A stretch of 64,000 nt of DNA from Argentina anserina (GCF_933775445.1 NC_065877.1:34980694-35044693), one strand, 5' to 3'. Shown: positions 1 to 14,026, counted from the stretch's first letter. Made by a program: numbers and translations. Notes: generated by a model not told the origin, from the letters alone.

Positions 1-3000
1 TATGCAAGATTTTGTTGCTACGGACTTTTGATTAGTCACTCTATTTTGACTATGTCTTCTGCTTACTATTTTTCAAGTATGACGTTGGCATTGCCATGAT
101 TATTGCTCGACTTTATCCTAAGTCGTCTATTGGAATTGGAAGCTTGTTTGTGTTGTATTAAATATTGGCATATTCTATAAAATTTCTCGTCTTTCTTGGA
201 CTTGTGAGAATTTTATTTGCCTTGGCTTAGCATGCATGGTCAACATTTACAACTCACGTGGTTTTTAATTGGCCGCTTTTGGGTTACATGGGACCCCAAT
301 AGCACTACATTGTGATTTTGGACTTTGAAATTTGGAAAACGGACCTCGAAACGTCAAAATTGACGTCGTTTTTTCCGGTTACTGTTCCGGAGTTTCCGGA
401 ACGTTTTCCGGCGTTTTACCGGCGTATTCACCGCCTTCCGGCCATTTGCCGGCGTTTCCGGCACCGCCATCCGGTTCCGGACGGCGTTCCCTGTCGGACC
501 TGAAGTTACGGCCTCCATACCGGCCAGGTCCGGCCACCGCTGGCCGGATTTCCGGCAATCGGTGCCGCCAGCTTCCGACGTTTTTTTTCCGTCGTTTCTC
601 GTCATGTTTTCCGCATATTTCAGCAGTTCTTGCTGTCACGTATTCCCAGTCCAAATTTCACCCGGTTTTGAGTTAATTTGACATGGTTTTCCGGTTAATT
701 TTCCGGTTTTCTCCAAGTCGTTTCATAGCTCAAATGATTTTATTATTATTGGTGACCACCCGCACCAAATGGAAGGTTTTCCACCATAATTGTTTGGTAT
801 TCAACTGCTCCAATACCATGTTTTTCCAACTCTTGAGTTGAAGAATGTAGTTCTATTGCCATGTGATACATTCGATGGGATTGCCATTTGTTTCAATCCC
901 CTCTCTTACAATATCCTACGGCGTATTGTGTAGAGAAGTTCACCGCGTCGTTGACTCTCTTAATCTTCATTTTGAGAATGTCCCGCCGTGAAATCGAGTG
1001 TCTTGCTAATTGCGTAACCACCCACACTGTCCTACGGCGCAGGTAGTTGTTTTACGGATCTCGTGCGGAGATTGTGTTGTATATCTTCGTGCCTTGCTAA
1101 GTTTTAAATGCCATACATGCCAATGATGGATTTTCATCTTGATATTTGTGTTAAGAATGGAGAGGAATAAATCTGTCAGATTTCATTGACAGTATCTTTT
1201 TCAAGCTTCGACAGTAGCTTTGTTAGCCTGTAGACATCGTTTTGCTTGCCTGCACCAGTAGCTTTATGTAACTCAAGATTCTTTGAATCATGGGTTCGGT
1301 TTTACTGTCTTCTCGGTTTTGACATGATCGTTTTTTGGTCATTTTGAACAAGATATGATGATTCGAGTTCTTTGAAATTCACATTATCATCTATTTTTCA
1401 TGTTCACGAAGCGATTGGAGGACCACCTCACCCATGCTCCACACGGTGAGGCCGAGCCTACTCGTGCCATGCACGGTGAGGCCGAGCCTGCCTATTTCGG
1501 CGGCTCCATGGCATTAAGGCCGTTGGTGGCGGCATCCCCTCCTTCATAGGAGCTTGTGATGCCTCACGTGTCTTCTAATGCCTCCATGACAATCTCTGAT
1601 GCCAATCGCTCATTTTGCAAAGCTTGTTCTTTTACTAGATTTCAAGGAAGTCATTATTTGCTAAGGCTCCAACCGAGAACATTCAATTCTTACAAAGTAT
1701 TTAAGGTGACATTAGTGGACCCTATCCAACCGAATACGGACATTTTTCGGTATTTTTATGGCATAGGTTAAGAGCATCGACGCGTTGGTCACACGTCACT
1801 TTGCTTTCCACAAGAAACGCTGCATTCGCTAAAGTTTTTAGCTATGATCATCATACTAAGGGCTCACCACCCTTCCTATCCTCTCAAATCTATTTGAATG
1901 GATACCATTGGAGAGTTCACCTCCACGACTTTGATGATTTCGTTTTGCATATCTACTAGGATCGTCGTTGAACATATTATTCCTCATGTTCATTCACCGC
2001 ACGATCTAGCAGAGCTCGGACTTGGTTATGGGTACTAACCTGCCGATTTTTGCATGGGGATATGTAATGATGTTGCATGCAGCGACACTTATTCGTTTCA
2101 GACCCACAACTTGCCAAGTGTTTAGTGCGTACCAGATAGTCACTGGATACGATCCCAACATTCTTTTCACTAACGCCTATTTGGTTAAAGTTGTTTATGT
2201 GCCTCTATTGTAGTTATCTCAATGGGTCTACTTGAAACGATTAAGTATTCTGGTTGGTTATGATTTATGAATCACCAACACTTGTCCGCTATTTCCAATC
2301 TACAACCGTTGATCTCTATCCTGCGATATTAGCAGACGGTCACTTTGATGAGACATACTTCCCGTCGTTAGGGGGAGATATGGAATGCTCCCATTCTGGT
2401 TTTAACGCCAGGAATTGACGTGGTGTGGCACTATGTCTCATTAAGATCCCGCACTACTCAAAGTGAGCAAATGTGCAACGCATTATCGACCTCCAGAAAG
2501 TCAAAGATTCGATGCTCAATGACTTTACCGATATTGCGAAAGTGACGAGATCGCACATAAATGCTGTGATGTGCCGGTAAGGTTGGGACTCTCAGAATAT
2601 GAGAGAATTTCATATGACCTGGTCCTAGCACCGTTGGCACCATCCCTGACAGTGGGAAGGAAGCCGGCGATGGCACCATCGTACGCTGTGGTGTTGTCGG
2701 CGCCCGTGGCATTGCACCACAAAACAAGGGCGGCAAACGCAAAGATGGACTAGTAAGGGTCATAGCTTCAGTCTTGGCTCCTGCCTAGATGAGGGGGAGA
2801 CCATTATTCTCTAGAATCAAAACTAGAAAGAAGCGAAGTGCGTAGGCACAAGTATTTCGCCCATCATCAAGAGATATTCTCTAAACATGTGTATCAACTA
2901 AGTTTCTGTGGGACGCTACAGACTCCTTTTGTTGATGTTAGAGAAGAATAAAAATCTCACGAATTGATCATATACAGCGCGCGCGTGTGTTTAATGTATT

Positions 3001-4823
3001 GATCTCCCATGATTGATGATGTATTCGCTTATGCTCTTATTCCGTTGTAAAGCATCAACGATGAGCAACTTGACCGAAGTGGAAAGAATCAATACAGGCT
3101 GAACTAGACTTGTTATGTTTGTCATTGTTCGTAAGTGTAATGAGAAAGATGAAGTCATGCGATATATGCAGGACTTATGGCGCAAAGATTGTCTCATTAT
3201 CCTAGTATTGACTACGATGAGTTATATTCTCTCGTTATGGACATAATTGCTTTCCGCTACTTGATCAGTAGTAGTGTCCATGAAAACTGATTTGCAGCAT
3301 ATGATAGTGGTCATAGAATATCTGTAAAGGGATCTTGACGCAGATATGAGAGTGCCCGAGGGACTTTAAATGCCTCCAGACCACGGAGAGCTTATGTAAT
3401 CAGATTACGACGTTCGAGAGAACGTAGTACAATCGGTTGCAAGAACTCATACCCATATGTGTTCATATGAAGCTAATTCTTGATTCTCTATTCCGTCTAA
3501 GTATAGACGATGAAGAGATTCAATGAGCTATACATTCATACATGCTAGTGTTGTTGGGACACTATTGCTTTCATTATGACGTGATTAACTATGCGCCAAT
3601 GCATTGTCATTGGACTTGCATTGCTTCTTTGACATGGGTTTAGTTCTACACTTAGTGAACCAACACAAATCCTATCCACACCAACGCCGCCAGCAGCTCC
3701 AGCAACATCAACGTACGCCTTGGTGTAGCAGTCGACACTGGTAGCGTAGAGGATGCGTACGGTTCCGTCTTGGACCAAAATCAGTCCTTCATTGGTCCAT
3801 TCCCCCATTCTATTCGCGAAAGACACATTAAATGTGACAAATCAGAATCTGTCCAGTTTCGTAGGTCAACTTCAACGAGACCTACAAGACAGCTCGCTCG
3901 ATGAAATATGGTGAAATTGGTACCGTTGGAAAGACCTATGTGTCTACTTTCCATGGACATCAACCATTCGTTCATAGCTATCATATTGAGTGAGTTATGG
4001 CCGTTTTAGCAAAGTAGGACAGTCCTGTCCAGAAATTTGCAAGTCAGTCAACTTCGACAGAGCATTGTGAACTGCTCCGATCGGATGAGGTTGTGAACCT
4101 TATGTCACTGGAAAGACACGGGTGTCTACTTTTCAGAACATTTTACGGTTCGCTGATACCTATTTTGACGAAGAAGTTATGACCATTTAAGTGAGTGAAG
4201 GTCATTCTACCCGAGAATCTGATTTTCATTGCAAACTCTTGTTTTGAGTTGTTATGCAATCTTGTTTCCTAAGATCTAAGTTTGGCTAAGTATAGCATGG
4301 ATGATCTAAGGATGTGTGGCTAGATTAATGATTAATCATTAGCCCAAGACTACGTTTGAGAAGCATGTAATGAACGTTGTATACGTTGTTCTTTGTACTC
4401 CATGATTATGGCACTAATCAGGGGGAGTTGTTTCGTAGACTTCAGGGGGAGTCTAGCTCACATGATGCTATCAAATGTAGACGGTGCGTTGTGCTCTTTT
4501 TCCCTTCGATCAAGCTTTTGTTTTTACCCAAGAGGTTTTTATTTTGCTTGACAAGGTTTTTACCGAGGCAACGATGTGTGCACCATGCAACCTAGGCATG
4601 CGACACAAGGAGGAGTGTTCCGGGAGAATTACTATTCTACCCTTATGTGTGTCTTAGCCTAATAGGTTTCCTGTTAGGAGATAGATTAGCATCTCCGTAA
4701 TAGATTAGGACTCCGAATCCTACGGGATTGTGGTTTTGTAATGCCTATATATAGGCCCCCATATCATTCAATAATGCACAATTATTTCATCCTGAAACAT
4801 TAAGTTATATCTTGTCCTTTACA
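1..4823 (+). mobile_element. Decayed Ty1/copia retrotransposon (5' part outside window or unrecognisable)
   Basis: No open frame survives, but fragments in several frames follow the copia pol order. Around 1610-1770 lies a pre-integrase CKAC/DPIQP-like stretch. Near 1770-1800 the frame reads like the ASTRWSH integrase segment. At 2022-2213 a WG..LHAA..RPT stretch resembles the end of the integrase core. Around 2480-2570 a QRIIDLQ..FTDIAKVTRSH segment follows, and near 3080 KWKESIQAEL. At 3175-3280 a degraded SHYPSIDYDELYSLVMDIIAFR-like stretch marks reverse transcriptase. The 3' LTR at 4616-4823 closes the element. Frameshifts and stops are dense, so it is an old, dead copy. Positions 1-1500 are assigned only by continuity; they include a CCGG-rich block (360-720) and an 18-bp direct repeat (1442-1459 and 1472-1489). 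Confidence 0.8.
4616..4823 (+). repeat. 3' LTR of the decayed copia element
   Basis: A 208-bp stretch begins TGTTCC and ends TTTACA, and is preceded by a purine-rich tract (ACAAGGAGGAG) that fits a polypurine tract. It contains a TATA-like stretch (CTATATATAGG) near 4747. Related sequence recurs at about 39077-39293 (same strand) and 39408-39593 (reverse), which supports calling it a dispersed LTR family. The exact 3' boundary is inferred from the TG..CA rule; no matching 5' LTR is in the window. Confidence 0.75.
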
Positions 4824-5814
4824 GGGGAGATTCTAATCACATCCTTTTCATTTGCGAACTACATATATCCCATCCCAAATGTTTTTCTTTTCTGAAATGT
4901 AGGTTACAATCGGTACATACGTAACTGATACATATGAGTATATGACTAGATTTCTCTTTATCTCAGTGACTCGAATTCTCTGTGACTCGAATTCTCTCCT
5001 CTTAATAGTATTGTTCGGTAGTTTTATTTGATTCAATAATTGATTCTTGATATTCTATTATTCATTTTTGAGAAAGAAATACAAATTAGATACGTCATTT
5101 TTTTATCTTCGATGTGAAATATAATACACTATTACTTAATAAGAAATAAGTAACTGAATGAAAATAATAAAGTTGAGATTGGCATTGATATTGTTCCACT
5201 ATGGTTACCTCCCGATGTTGTTAAGTGTTAACTATTTGCTTGTTAATTTTAATTCCTTAACTGTTTCAAACAAAGCCAATATTAATCTAAATATTGACAT
5301 GTTAACCAATATCCTATATGACATGAAGAATTCACATCTATTCTAGAATTTTCAATACAGTTGAAAGTAATTAACTCGAACAAGGAAAGGGTATGGCTAG
5401 AAGCTAAAACATATACTACCTACTACTTCTTTGTCGGCATTGTGCCATTGAGAAGCACTTTAGCTTAATTATTAAATTATCGGAAAGACTTGAGTTTTAC
5501 AGCCAGGACAATTTATTGGGATTGGTTTCGAATGATCACCGATGAGAGCTAGTGATGATTTAGCCGCATCCACGTGACGGCACGTGGACTCTTCTTCACC
5601 CAATTCCATGAAACACCATGAAAGCAATATCACGTACACTTTGTTTCTACTGCTAATCGATTATGCTTCGAATTTTAAACCCAATGAAAGGTTTTAGGTA
5701 CATACAGGCTGATACAGCTTACAGAAGAAACAATATGGGATGAATATATACCTAATACTGATGCTTACGAACTACCATATTCAATTTACATCATTACATG
5801 CATCATGCATGCCA

Positions 5815-5858
<44 letters not shown>

Positions 5859-8269
5859 TCAAAGAAATCAAAACCCTAATGGCTGCAGAAACGATTTAAC
5901 TAAGTTGAGCTGACCACGTTCTGTGGGTTTCAGAAATGGGTGGCCTTCTTGGATGGAATGTCTGTCTCCGTTGTGCTTCTCCTTAGTTTGGGGCATTCTT
6001 CATGGTTTCCACTAACCCATTAAGTAATTAGGCCATTCCTTAATAACTATTTTAGACAATTCAGAGGTCTCATCCGACGGTGGAGGCTCCCTAGTGGATG
6101 TCTAATCTTTTGAGATGGTCATTGAAAGGAGATGGTTTGACAAACCAAATTGCATTACTATATGTTTATTCATAGAATGTTGCATGTCTGGTTAGATTAA
6201 GTGTTCATATTTGACTATCCTATCTTATTAATCTCTCCCTATCTCCCTTGAATCTCTTCATCAACATGATGCATCTATTTGGTGACTTAATGAACACTAA
6301 TAGTGTTTCTGGGATTAGGTTCGATCGATCAAGTATTGATTCATGTACCTCCATTATTTTATTTTTATATTCCTTTTCATTGTTAATTTTAAGCCATGTC
6401 AATGTTAATTTTTGAATTTATAGAAATATAAATTCACGCGATTTTCACCAATAAAGCTTATTGTCGATTCAGATGATGGCGAAGTTGATGCGAGGCTAGG
6501 ATGTAATTTCATTTTGTAGTTATTGGTGTGTGTGGATTTAACAACAACCCAACATTGAATGATCATTTCAACTTAGATAGGTTTTCTCTCCGACCTAGAG
6601 TCGGAACTTAACCCCTCGCCCCCAAAAGAGCCTTTTTCTCAGAGCTCGTCTCCAATATGAGGCATTGAGGCTTATATTTGGGGTATGTGATAAAAAGCTT
6701 CATCTTCGATAAAAAAAAAGACTATATTGTTATTGATGACGTGTTTGGTTTTGGGCTTCTCTCTAAAACAAGCTTAACAGCCTCTTGAGATAATTATATT
6801 ATCTAAGATTAGGTTCCTTAAGTTTGGGCTTTTCCAGGCCCTTTTTGAGTAACTATATTGACAGGCCTCATCATTATCAAATGGGCTACAATTGGAATTC
6901 AGTATTTTTCCGAAGTCATGTTTGACGTTCTTTCACTCAACTAATATATACACTTTTGTGAAGCTTGCTCATAAACTAACACACAGAGCTAGTTTTGATT
7001 TGCTAAATGATATATAAAAATTAGATGAGGCTCTAGTTATTATTCGGGATGCTCTCTGTGAATGTTTGATAGAGATCAAGGCTTGACGTCCCTCTCTATG
7101 CATCATTTTCATTAAAACACAGTAAGTCTAGCACAACAATGAGCCTCGTAGCTAGCTAGTTTGTTTGGGTTTCAAATCTTTTAGAAAAGATGAAGTTTCT
7201 CTGTTGAAAAAAAAAATATTTGTATAAGATTCGATCCAATTATAGTTACATGCATTAACTACTCTAAATTTATTGTTTGTGAAAATAGAAATCTCATAAT
7301 TTATCCTGCTACTTGCTAAGATGTATTGTTGTATCTGGGGCCTGCTTAATTAGTAGAAACAAACAACCATATATAAAAGTCTTAGCATCCCCTCACCCAT
7401 CATCATGTCTTGTTTTAATTAGCAGATACAGAAACACCATGATCTTTCCACACATGACTATTTATTTCCTAATCCAGAATACTCCCATCTGCTTAAGGCA
7501 ACTGAAACTCAATTTAATTGATTCTGATACCAACTGATCATACAAGGGTGACTCTGCAAGGAGAGGTTGTCCCCATCAGATTAAATGATCGATATGATAA
7601 ATGTTGAGTATCAGAGAACTCAGAAGTATAACCACAAGAACATAATGAACTAAAGGAAGCGCCTTAAACTATATATTGGGATGGTTGGAGATCGAATAGA
7701 AGAAGAATAAAGCAGAGATACTGAAATAAACTAAAAATTTAAATAACTCATGTGGTTGATGAATCCCCATCAAGAAGGGGAGGAGGGAGGAGGGAGGAGT
7801 CGAAGGGCAGGGCACATGGAAACAGAAGGCCATGTGGGGAAGATTCAGAAAGAGAGCCACTTTCTTTAATTGAAATTTTTTGAGAGGTGGTGATGAGCTG
7901 AGCAAGCTTAGCAACAAGGGCATGTGATTGTAAGAGGAGCTTTGTTGTAGGCCAGGCTAATTCAGCAGTACTACACCCCTTGCGTGGGTTCCCATTAACC
8001 TGCCCCAAAAGAACCTAACCCCATGTCTAATGCTATCATAATCTTATAATCTACCCTATAATATTCTTACGTTCATGCAGTTTTGATAGTCAGTCACGTT
8101 CATATCAATTTAAATCGTTATATCCTAACAATTAATGACTTAAGTAACCAACCGTTAGTATATTACCAACACGTACTCTCTTTCCGTATATAATTAATTT
8201 ATCTCATAACTGAGGTAATTAAGTACCATATTCGATAAAAACTGCCGGAACAAAAAAAAACTATGTCAG
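4824..8269. other. Intergenic AT-rich DNA
   Basis: No convincing gene is visible. The stretch holds a (CT)n microsatellite at 5819-5854, several poly(A)/(T) runs and short scattered open frames with no recognisable domain. A minus-strand frame at 7748-8008 (86 codons) was considered but has no family resemblance I can name. Confidence 0.6.
5819..5854. repeat. (CT)n microsatellite
   Basis: An uninterrupted CT dinucleotide run of about 36 bp. Confidence 0.95.
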
Positions 8270-8880
8270 CCTTTGCTTTGCTAGGGTTTTTCCCTAGCAG
8301 TCAAAGTGATCGAACTTTCTTGATGCTGGTTTTTCTATGGCTAGTAGTGATGATGGGCTTCAAGCCTAGAGTCCATGGCGGTGTTGCTTTTTGATGGAGG
8401 ACGATCACGTCGGTATGGTGACGTTGCAGAGGCATCTCGGTGATGATCGTTTGGGGAAGACTACATAGGTGCTTTCCGACTCGATGATGATCTTGGCATT
8501 CTCGACAAAGGTAAGATCGATGCCTCCTAGAAGCCGATCGCAGTTGCAAAAGTTCTCTTTAACCGTAGCGGGTTCGGATTGGCTTCTCTTGGATGCAGGC
8601 TTGGGAGGCTAGAAGAAAGGGCGGCCTCTTATCTATGAGGGTGGCCGGATTGCAGCTTTTCTCCGGCTGACGGCAGGGAGGAGGATGAGGCATGAATCTG
8701 CTAGGGTTTGAGTGTGGGCTCAGGTCTTTGGACCTGGGTCTAGGTCCAAAGTCTGGCTGGTTTGGTTTCTTGCCCTTGTTGTGGCCCTAATATTTGGATT
8801 GCTTGCCCTAGGGCCTAGGATAGTTAAGATTTTTTTCCCCTAGCCTATTGTTATGCTTATATAAGTAGTAGAATATGTTT
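8270..8880. repeat. GC-richer island of unknown origin, possible transposon fragment
   Basis: This block is clearly more GC-rich than the AT-rich DNA on both sides. It starts near a short hairpin (GCTAGGG/CCCTAGC, about 8279-8299), contains a perfect 10-bp inverted repeat with a 6-bp loop (8726-8735 and 8742-8751), and ends in a T-rich tract. No coding domain is recognisable. A degraded non-LTR element or a non-autonomous DNA element is possible; no terminal repeats or target duplication were found. Confidence 0.35.
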
Positions 8881-11010
8881 TTTTTATATATTTCAATTCA
8901 GAAATAGTTCTTAAAGAAGACATATGATATGTACTAAGTTTGAGTTTCAACTTAAGACATTTGATCTACTGCACGAGTTTCAACAATAGCAGATGAGTAT
9001 GTAATGACTATTTATACATTTATTTTATATAAAATCCTAGTGGATTCCATAAAAAAAGTACTATATTCGATCTATCTTTGTATTCGATCAATATTTATCT
9101 CATTTTACTACTTTATTTAAAATTTATTTGCGTTGAATATGCCGCTAATACAATATTTTCTTAATTTACTAACGTCAATTAGGATTAATCTAATATGGAA
9201 ATGATTGATATAGGCGAAGACCCACAGTAATGATAGCAAAATCGAATTATGAAACTAACGGACAAATTATAGTTTGGAGAGATGTTGAATATCCTTAATG
9301 ATGCATCCAAGATAAACGAATTTTCTGGGAAAAAAGTGCTTGGCGAAGAAACAAAACTCTCGTGTAATGTCCTTGTAAGTTACGGATGCTAACACAGTAA
9401 GCGCATGAAAATTTTTGTGAGAAATAGCTAATCTATACCTGAGAAAATTTGGAGGATATTCACACAGTTAGGCTAGTTCTAGGTATTGTCACTAGGAAAG
9501 TGAAAGCAACCATTGATTTCTCCTTCCATGGAAAAATGACACAGAGAGTCCCATCAGTTTTCCTTTTGAAGGCATATCTGCTTCTCTTTCAAAGCAGAAG
9601 ATGGAGGCCAAGGATGAAGGATCGGAGTGGGAAGAGATGACCCATCTTCAACCAATACGGAATCTCATGTGTTCTGCCATTCCATCTTAATCATGTCCTC
9701 TGGACAATATGTGTCGGGGTAGCAGTTGGTGATTCCTTAAGATAATCATGGATTCATGGTTAGCTAGTGTTTCTTGTAGGCTAATTAGGTTAGCCTCACG
9801 TCCGTTAACACGAATATTAGAAACCCTAGTTTTAGCTCATATCATGTCTCAGTTTCAAACATTTCACGTACATGCATAACAATGAGCCATAAGAAATTTT
9901 ACGTGCCAATTTGCTTTTCTCACCATCAATCACATGATTCACATCCAATATTCCCCATTAACGAATAACATACGTATCAAAGCTAAGATACTTAACAATT
10001 TTATGGTTCAATAGAATTCTGAAGAAGATGACAATGACGTTCGGTTTCATGGCTCTCTCTCAATTAATAAGTAATTACATGTAAAACAATAATATCACCG
10101 TTAAGAAAAATGTTGATCGATTATGTAAGAGTTCACGGATTATAGTACGTATCACAAATGTGATTTAGTTTCTTCCTCAACCCCTGGCTAATGGCATGCC
10201 TTGATCAAGGAGGAGATCTGATGATGGAGGAACATTCACCATGTATGTAAATGAACTGAGGTAGTAGTTCAAATTATTAACTTCATGGCCATAGATTTAT
10301 TCACCTGAATTAAAATGTATAGCAACCATGGTTCAAATCCCAAGGAGACACAGCTGAGTATAAAATATCCACATTTTTTTTTTTGGTTACAATAAAATAT
10401 CCACATCTTTGACACAGAATAACCAAAATTCTCCAGCAAATGACAGACTCGGTTTACTAATTAATTAATCGTTAATGCAAGATCCACCAAGATGAATGTT
10501 AAATTAGTTCATCATGGCATGAACTATAATATGGCTGCTAAAACACACATTAGCTTCGATATCTACATATTGTCTATTATTTTCTTCTCCTTGGATTCTG
10601 GGTTTTCATGTTGCCAAGTTTCCTCGTCACACATGTGGAATCAAATATGTGATGCCAACTTGATTTTAGGGTTTCACTTATCAGTTATCACCTTTCCGTT
10701 GTTCTAGCTAATTACTTGATCCGTAATAGATTTACGTTAACACGATTAACAGCTCTGTACTTAACTGGGGGCTCATGGACGGTAATATGGGAGCTAATTC
10801 TTTCTTTCATCTCTGTGATTTTAGATTTACATGATTTTCTGTGCTGAGATTTTGTTTTGTTTTATTTAAGCACTCCCAGCTGATTTGTTAGTATAATTAA
10901 TTCGTATGCAAGATAGAGAGGAGGTATAGTTGTGTATAATATATAGTAGAGCTTGGAGAGGTTTCTTGGACCCATCCTAGGATATGGATCTCTCCCTCTT
11001 TTCTTTTAAT

Positions 11011-11056
<46 letters not shown>

Positions 11057-11292
11057 CCCAAAAATCGCTGTCTTTCAGTCTCTGCAGCACCATCACCCTC
11101 TTCTCTCTTTCTGAAAGCTCTGTCACCATGAGAGTGAGAGCCAGACCATAATCCCAAAGCCTCTTAAATTTGCTTCAAATAAGCAACAAAAACACCCAAA
11201 CCAAGGACACAAATCCTATATATCCTTAGCTGCATGAACAGTACTCGTACCTAGCCTTTTAGCAATAACATGCTGCATTTTTGACATGAATC
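8881..11292. other. Intergenic DNA and probable promoter/5' leader of the HD-Zip gene
   Basis: The region is AT-rich without a supported gene. The last 400 bp look like a promoter and leader: a TATA-like stretch near 10933-10945, then a pyrimidine-rich segment with a (TC)n run at 11021-11054, typical of plant 5' untranslated leaders. Confidence 0.5.
11021..11054. repeat. (TC)n microsatellite in the HD-Zip upstream region
   Basis: A TC run of about 34 bp lies roughly 240 bp upstream of the HD-Zip start codon. It could be part of the 5' leader and could bind GAGA-binding (BPC) factors, though that is inference. Confidence 0.9.
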
Positions 11293-12904
11293 ATGGCCTT
11301 CCCACCTTGTCATAGTTTCATGTTCCAAACCCATGAAGATCCAGACCTCCACATATCTGCAGCTTCTTCCTCCCTCAACAATCTTCCCTCTTGTCCACCA
11401 CAACACTTTAATGGTCTTCTTTTTTCTCTCATTCATTTCTATATATGTAGTTATCATTATTGTTATAGGGCTTATTTTTGTGTATAATTGTAGGTGGCGG
11501 TGGTGGAGGAGTGTCTTTCATGATGAAAAGATCGCTATCCTTCTCCGGGGTTAATGATAAGTGCAATCACCACCACTATGACCATCAAGATCTGCATGGA
11601 GGTGGAGATCAAGATGACTTGTCTGATGATGGGTCACAGCTGATTGGAGAAAAGAAGAAAAGGCTGAACCTTGAGCAGGTTAAGACCCTTGAGAAGAGCT
11701 TTGAGATGGGGAACAAACTGGAGCCTGAGAGGAAATTACAGCTTTCCAAGGCTCTTGGTCTGCAGCCAAGACAAGTTGCCATATGGTTTCAGAACAGGAG
11801 GGCTAGGTGGAAGACAAAGCAGTTGGAGAAAGACTACGATGTCCTCAAGAAGAAGTTTGATTCTCTCAAGGCTGACAACGATGCCCTTCAATCTCACAAC
11901 AAGAAACTTCTGGCTGAGGTAATTAACACTACCACTATTACTACAACTGGGTCTATCTATGTTCATGCTTAACCAGATCAGTTTTGGATAAAATCTGAAT
12001 GAAGATTTTTTTTTCTTTCTTTCATGGAGTTGGTTTGAATCTTTTAGTTTATCCTATATATATTAGATGAAGATCAGTATTGATTATGGTGCATTATGAT
12101 TACTAGGACATCTTAATTCTGCTAGTTGTTGGAGCTCTTGATCCAATGTACTAAAAAATATACTAACATCCAAAAGTCATACTAATATTCCCTAATTTCT
12201 CTTATAATTAATCAGTCTGATCAGTCTGTCTGTCAGATGTGCATCTGATGATCAACAACAGTAATTTAATCTCGGTTTCTTTCAATTGTTGTAAACTTGT
12301 AATACATATCTAACTGTTTAAATCTAATGTTATGTTAATGACAATCTTTTCCCTATATACGTTCTATACAATTATCATTATATCTTATCAAGTGAATCCA
12401 GTGGTGTACGTACGTGCTGGTTATATACATTCTCTCGTACACCGATCGTCTTGATTACTTCAGTTCAAATGCTTCATGATGCAGTTGCTGGCTATAAAAG
12501 GCAGTAAAGATTCAAACTTTGATGGGGTGCTTAACAATAATATGAAGAAAGAGACTGATCAGGGTTCATGGAGTAATGGCAGTACTGATGACAACAGTTC
12601 GGATCATATCAACTTAGACATGTCTAGAAGTACCACACCAGCAGCAAACAGCCCTCAATCGAATTCCCAGATCACAAATGGGTCAAAAAACCTGTTCCCG
12701 TCATCCCTCTGCAGGCCACCGCACGCTAGCATAACCCAACTCCTGCAAGGCTCATCAAGGTCAGACCTCCACAGCCTCAAAGTCGACCAGATGATTCAAG
12801 ATGACCAAACCTTCTGCACCATATTCAACAATGGCTCCATTGACCAAGACCACCAAGGTAACTACTGGACATGGCCTGCTGAGCAGCCGCACCAATTTCA
12901 TTGA
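11293..12904 (+). CDS. HB20: HD-Zip class I transcription factor (ATHB-20/ATHB-3 type)
   Basis: A nuclear DNA-binding protein; family members bind pseudopalindromic AT-rich sites as dimers. The model has three exons: 11293-11413, 11494-11918 and 12485-12904, giving 321 aa. An in-frame TGA lies two codons before the chosen ATG, which fixes the start. The N-terminus ([12 protein letters not shown], then LPSCPP..FNGGG) resembles ATHB-20. An acidic LSDDGSQ segment precedes the homeodomain (about residues 93-152), which contains the recognition-helix motif [10 protein letters not shown]. It runs directly into a leucine zipper (about 153-182) with heptad Leu/Phe positions. The C-terminus is Ser/Asn-rich and ends with a YWTWP motif typical of this subgroup. 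All splice junctions are GT..AG and keep phase. Whether it is orthologous to ATHB-20 or ATHB-3 cannot be decided here. Confidence 0.95.
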
Positions 12905-13708
12905 TCAAACCCCATCACGTAGTTCCCGGCCACATATGGCTCATTTAGGATTCAAATTCCTATGAGTTTTCAATTATCAATTCAAGTTTTTGGCTGTAGA
13001 ACAATGGTGTACAGAGTTAAATATTTTTGCTAATATCATCAGTAATGGGGAATTGATTGCCTCCTAATAATACACTTCATATTACCATTTCACGTTCTTT
13101 TCTCAGTTTTCTGCATATATATTATGCTATATTTGCTTGCTTTGCTATTAGATCATATTAGGGATTAATATAATGGAGAAAGATACACACATGTGCCAGT
13201 GAGTGGATTTCCAGCTCTGTCATAGTTGGTGCTTTGGATTTGTATATATTAGGGAATCAAAACTCGTAATTTGGCTGAAGTAATTGTGACATTACAGATC
13301 GAAGAGGAAAAAAAGCTGACTTCATGCATTAGATCTCAGAAGTATTGATGATGAAAATTAAGTGAGGAAAACTGTGTAGAAAATCTCAGTGGAAGAGGTA
13401 GCTAATATGAGCAAAGGACCATTGTAATTAGGAAGGGGAAATTAAAAGAGGCGGTGAGATTCTGGAGCACACAGGCCAAGCAAGAAGAAGCCAAATAGAA
13501 GCGGAAGGTTAGGAAATGGTCACTGTTTTCGTTTTGAGGTTCTTGAAGTCTTGAAGGTTGAAGGTGACGTTCGTAAATTTACATCTGACAACTGAAAGTA
13601 TCTAACTGCGTACTCCCTCTGTGGCATATATAACCATGTGAGCTTTCTGCCATCATGTCCTTTTCCTATCATTCAACACTACCCCACCCAACACCAACTC
13701 TCTCTCTC
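12905..13708. other. HD-Zip 3' flank and retrotransposon left flank
   Basis: The first few hundred bases are probably the 3' UTR of the HD-Zip gene. Near 13624-13633 lies a TATA-like stretch (CATATATAAC) followed by a pyrimidine-rich segment ending in a (CT)n run, into which the gypsy element inserted. No open frame is supported. Confidence 0.5.
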
Positions 13709-14026
13709 TCTAATAACCCTCGTTTTCAAACAATATTTGAATTTAATTAAATTCTATTGAGTTGTGAATTTTGTTTTAAATCGAATTTGAGTTGTTTGCA
13801 ATCGTTACGAAACGGAAACGGAAGCGTTCCGAGAACGTTTAATAAGAAAACGTTACGTTTCCGAACGAATTTATCGACTTTTATTTCGTCGCTCGGTTGT
13901 GAAAACTTTCTTCACGGAAGTTGTAGAGCTCGTCGATACGAGTTCGTGGATATGTGACGCGTTCGAATCGGACGTCGGAGGTAAAAGTTATTAACGTCGG
14001 AAGTTAGTTTCCGATTTGGAAACTAG

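Noticed and set aside
7790..7840. AGGGCAGGGCACATGG resembling part of miR164
   Set aside because: The match to the mature miRNA is partial, with several mismatches, and no complementary arm was found nearby.
7748..8008. Minus-strand 86-codon frame with a protein-like composition
   Set aside because: No family recognised, no supporting splice context, and an overlapping frame of similar length on the same strand.
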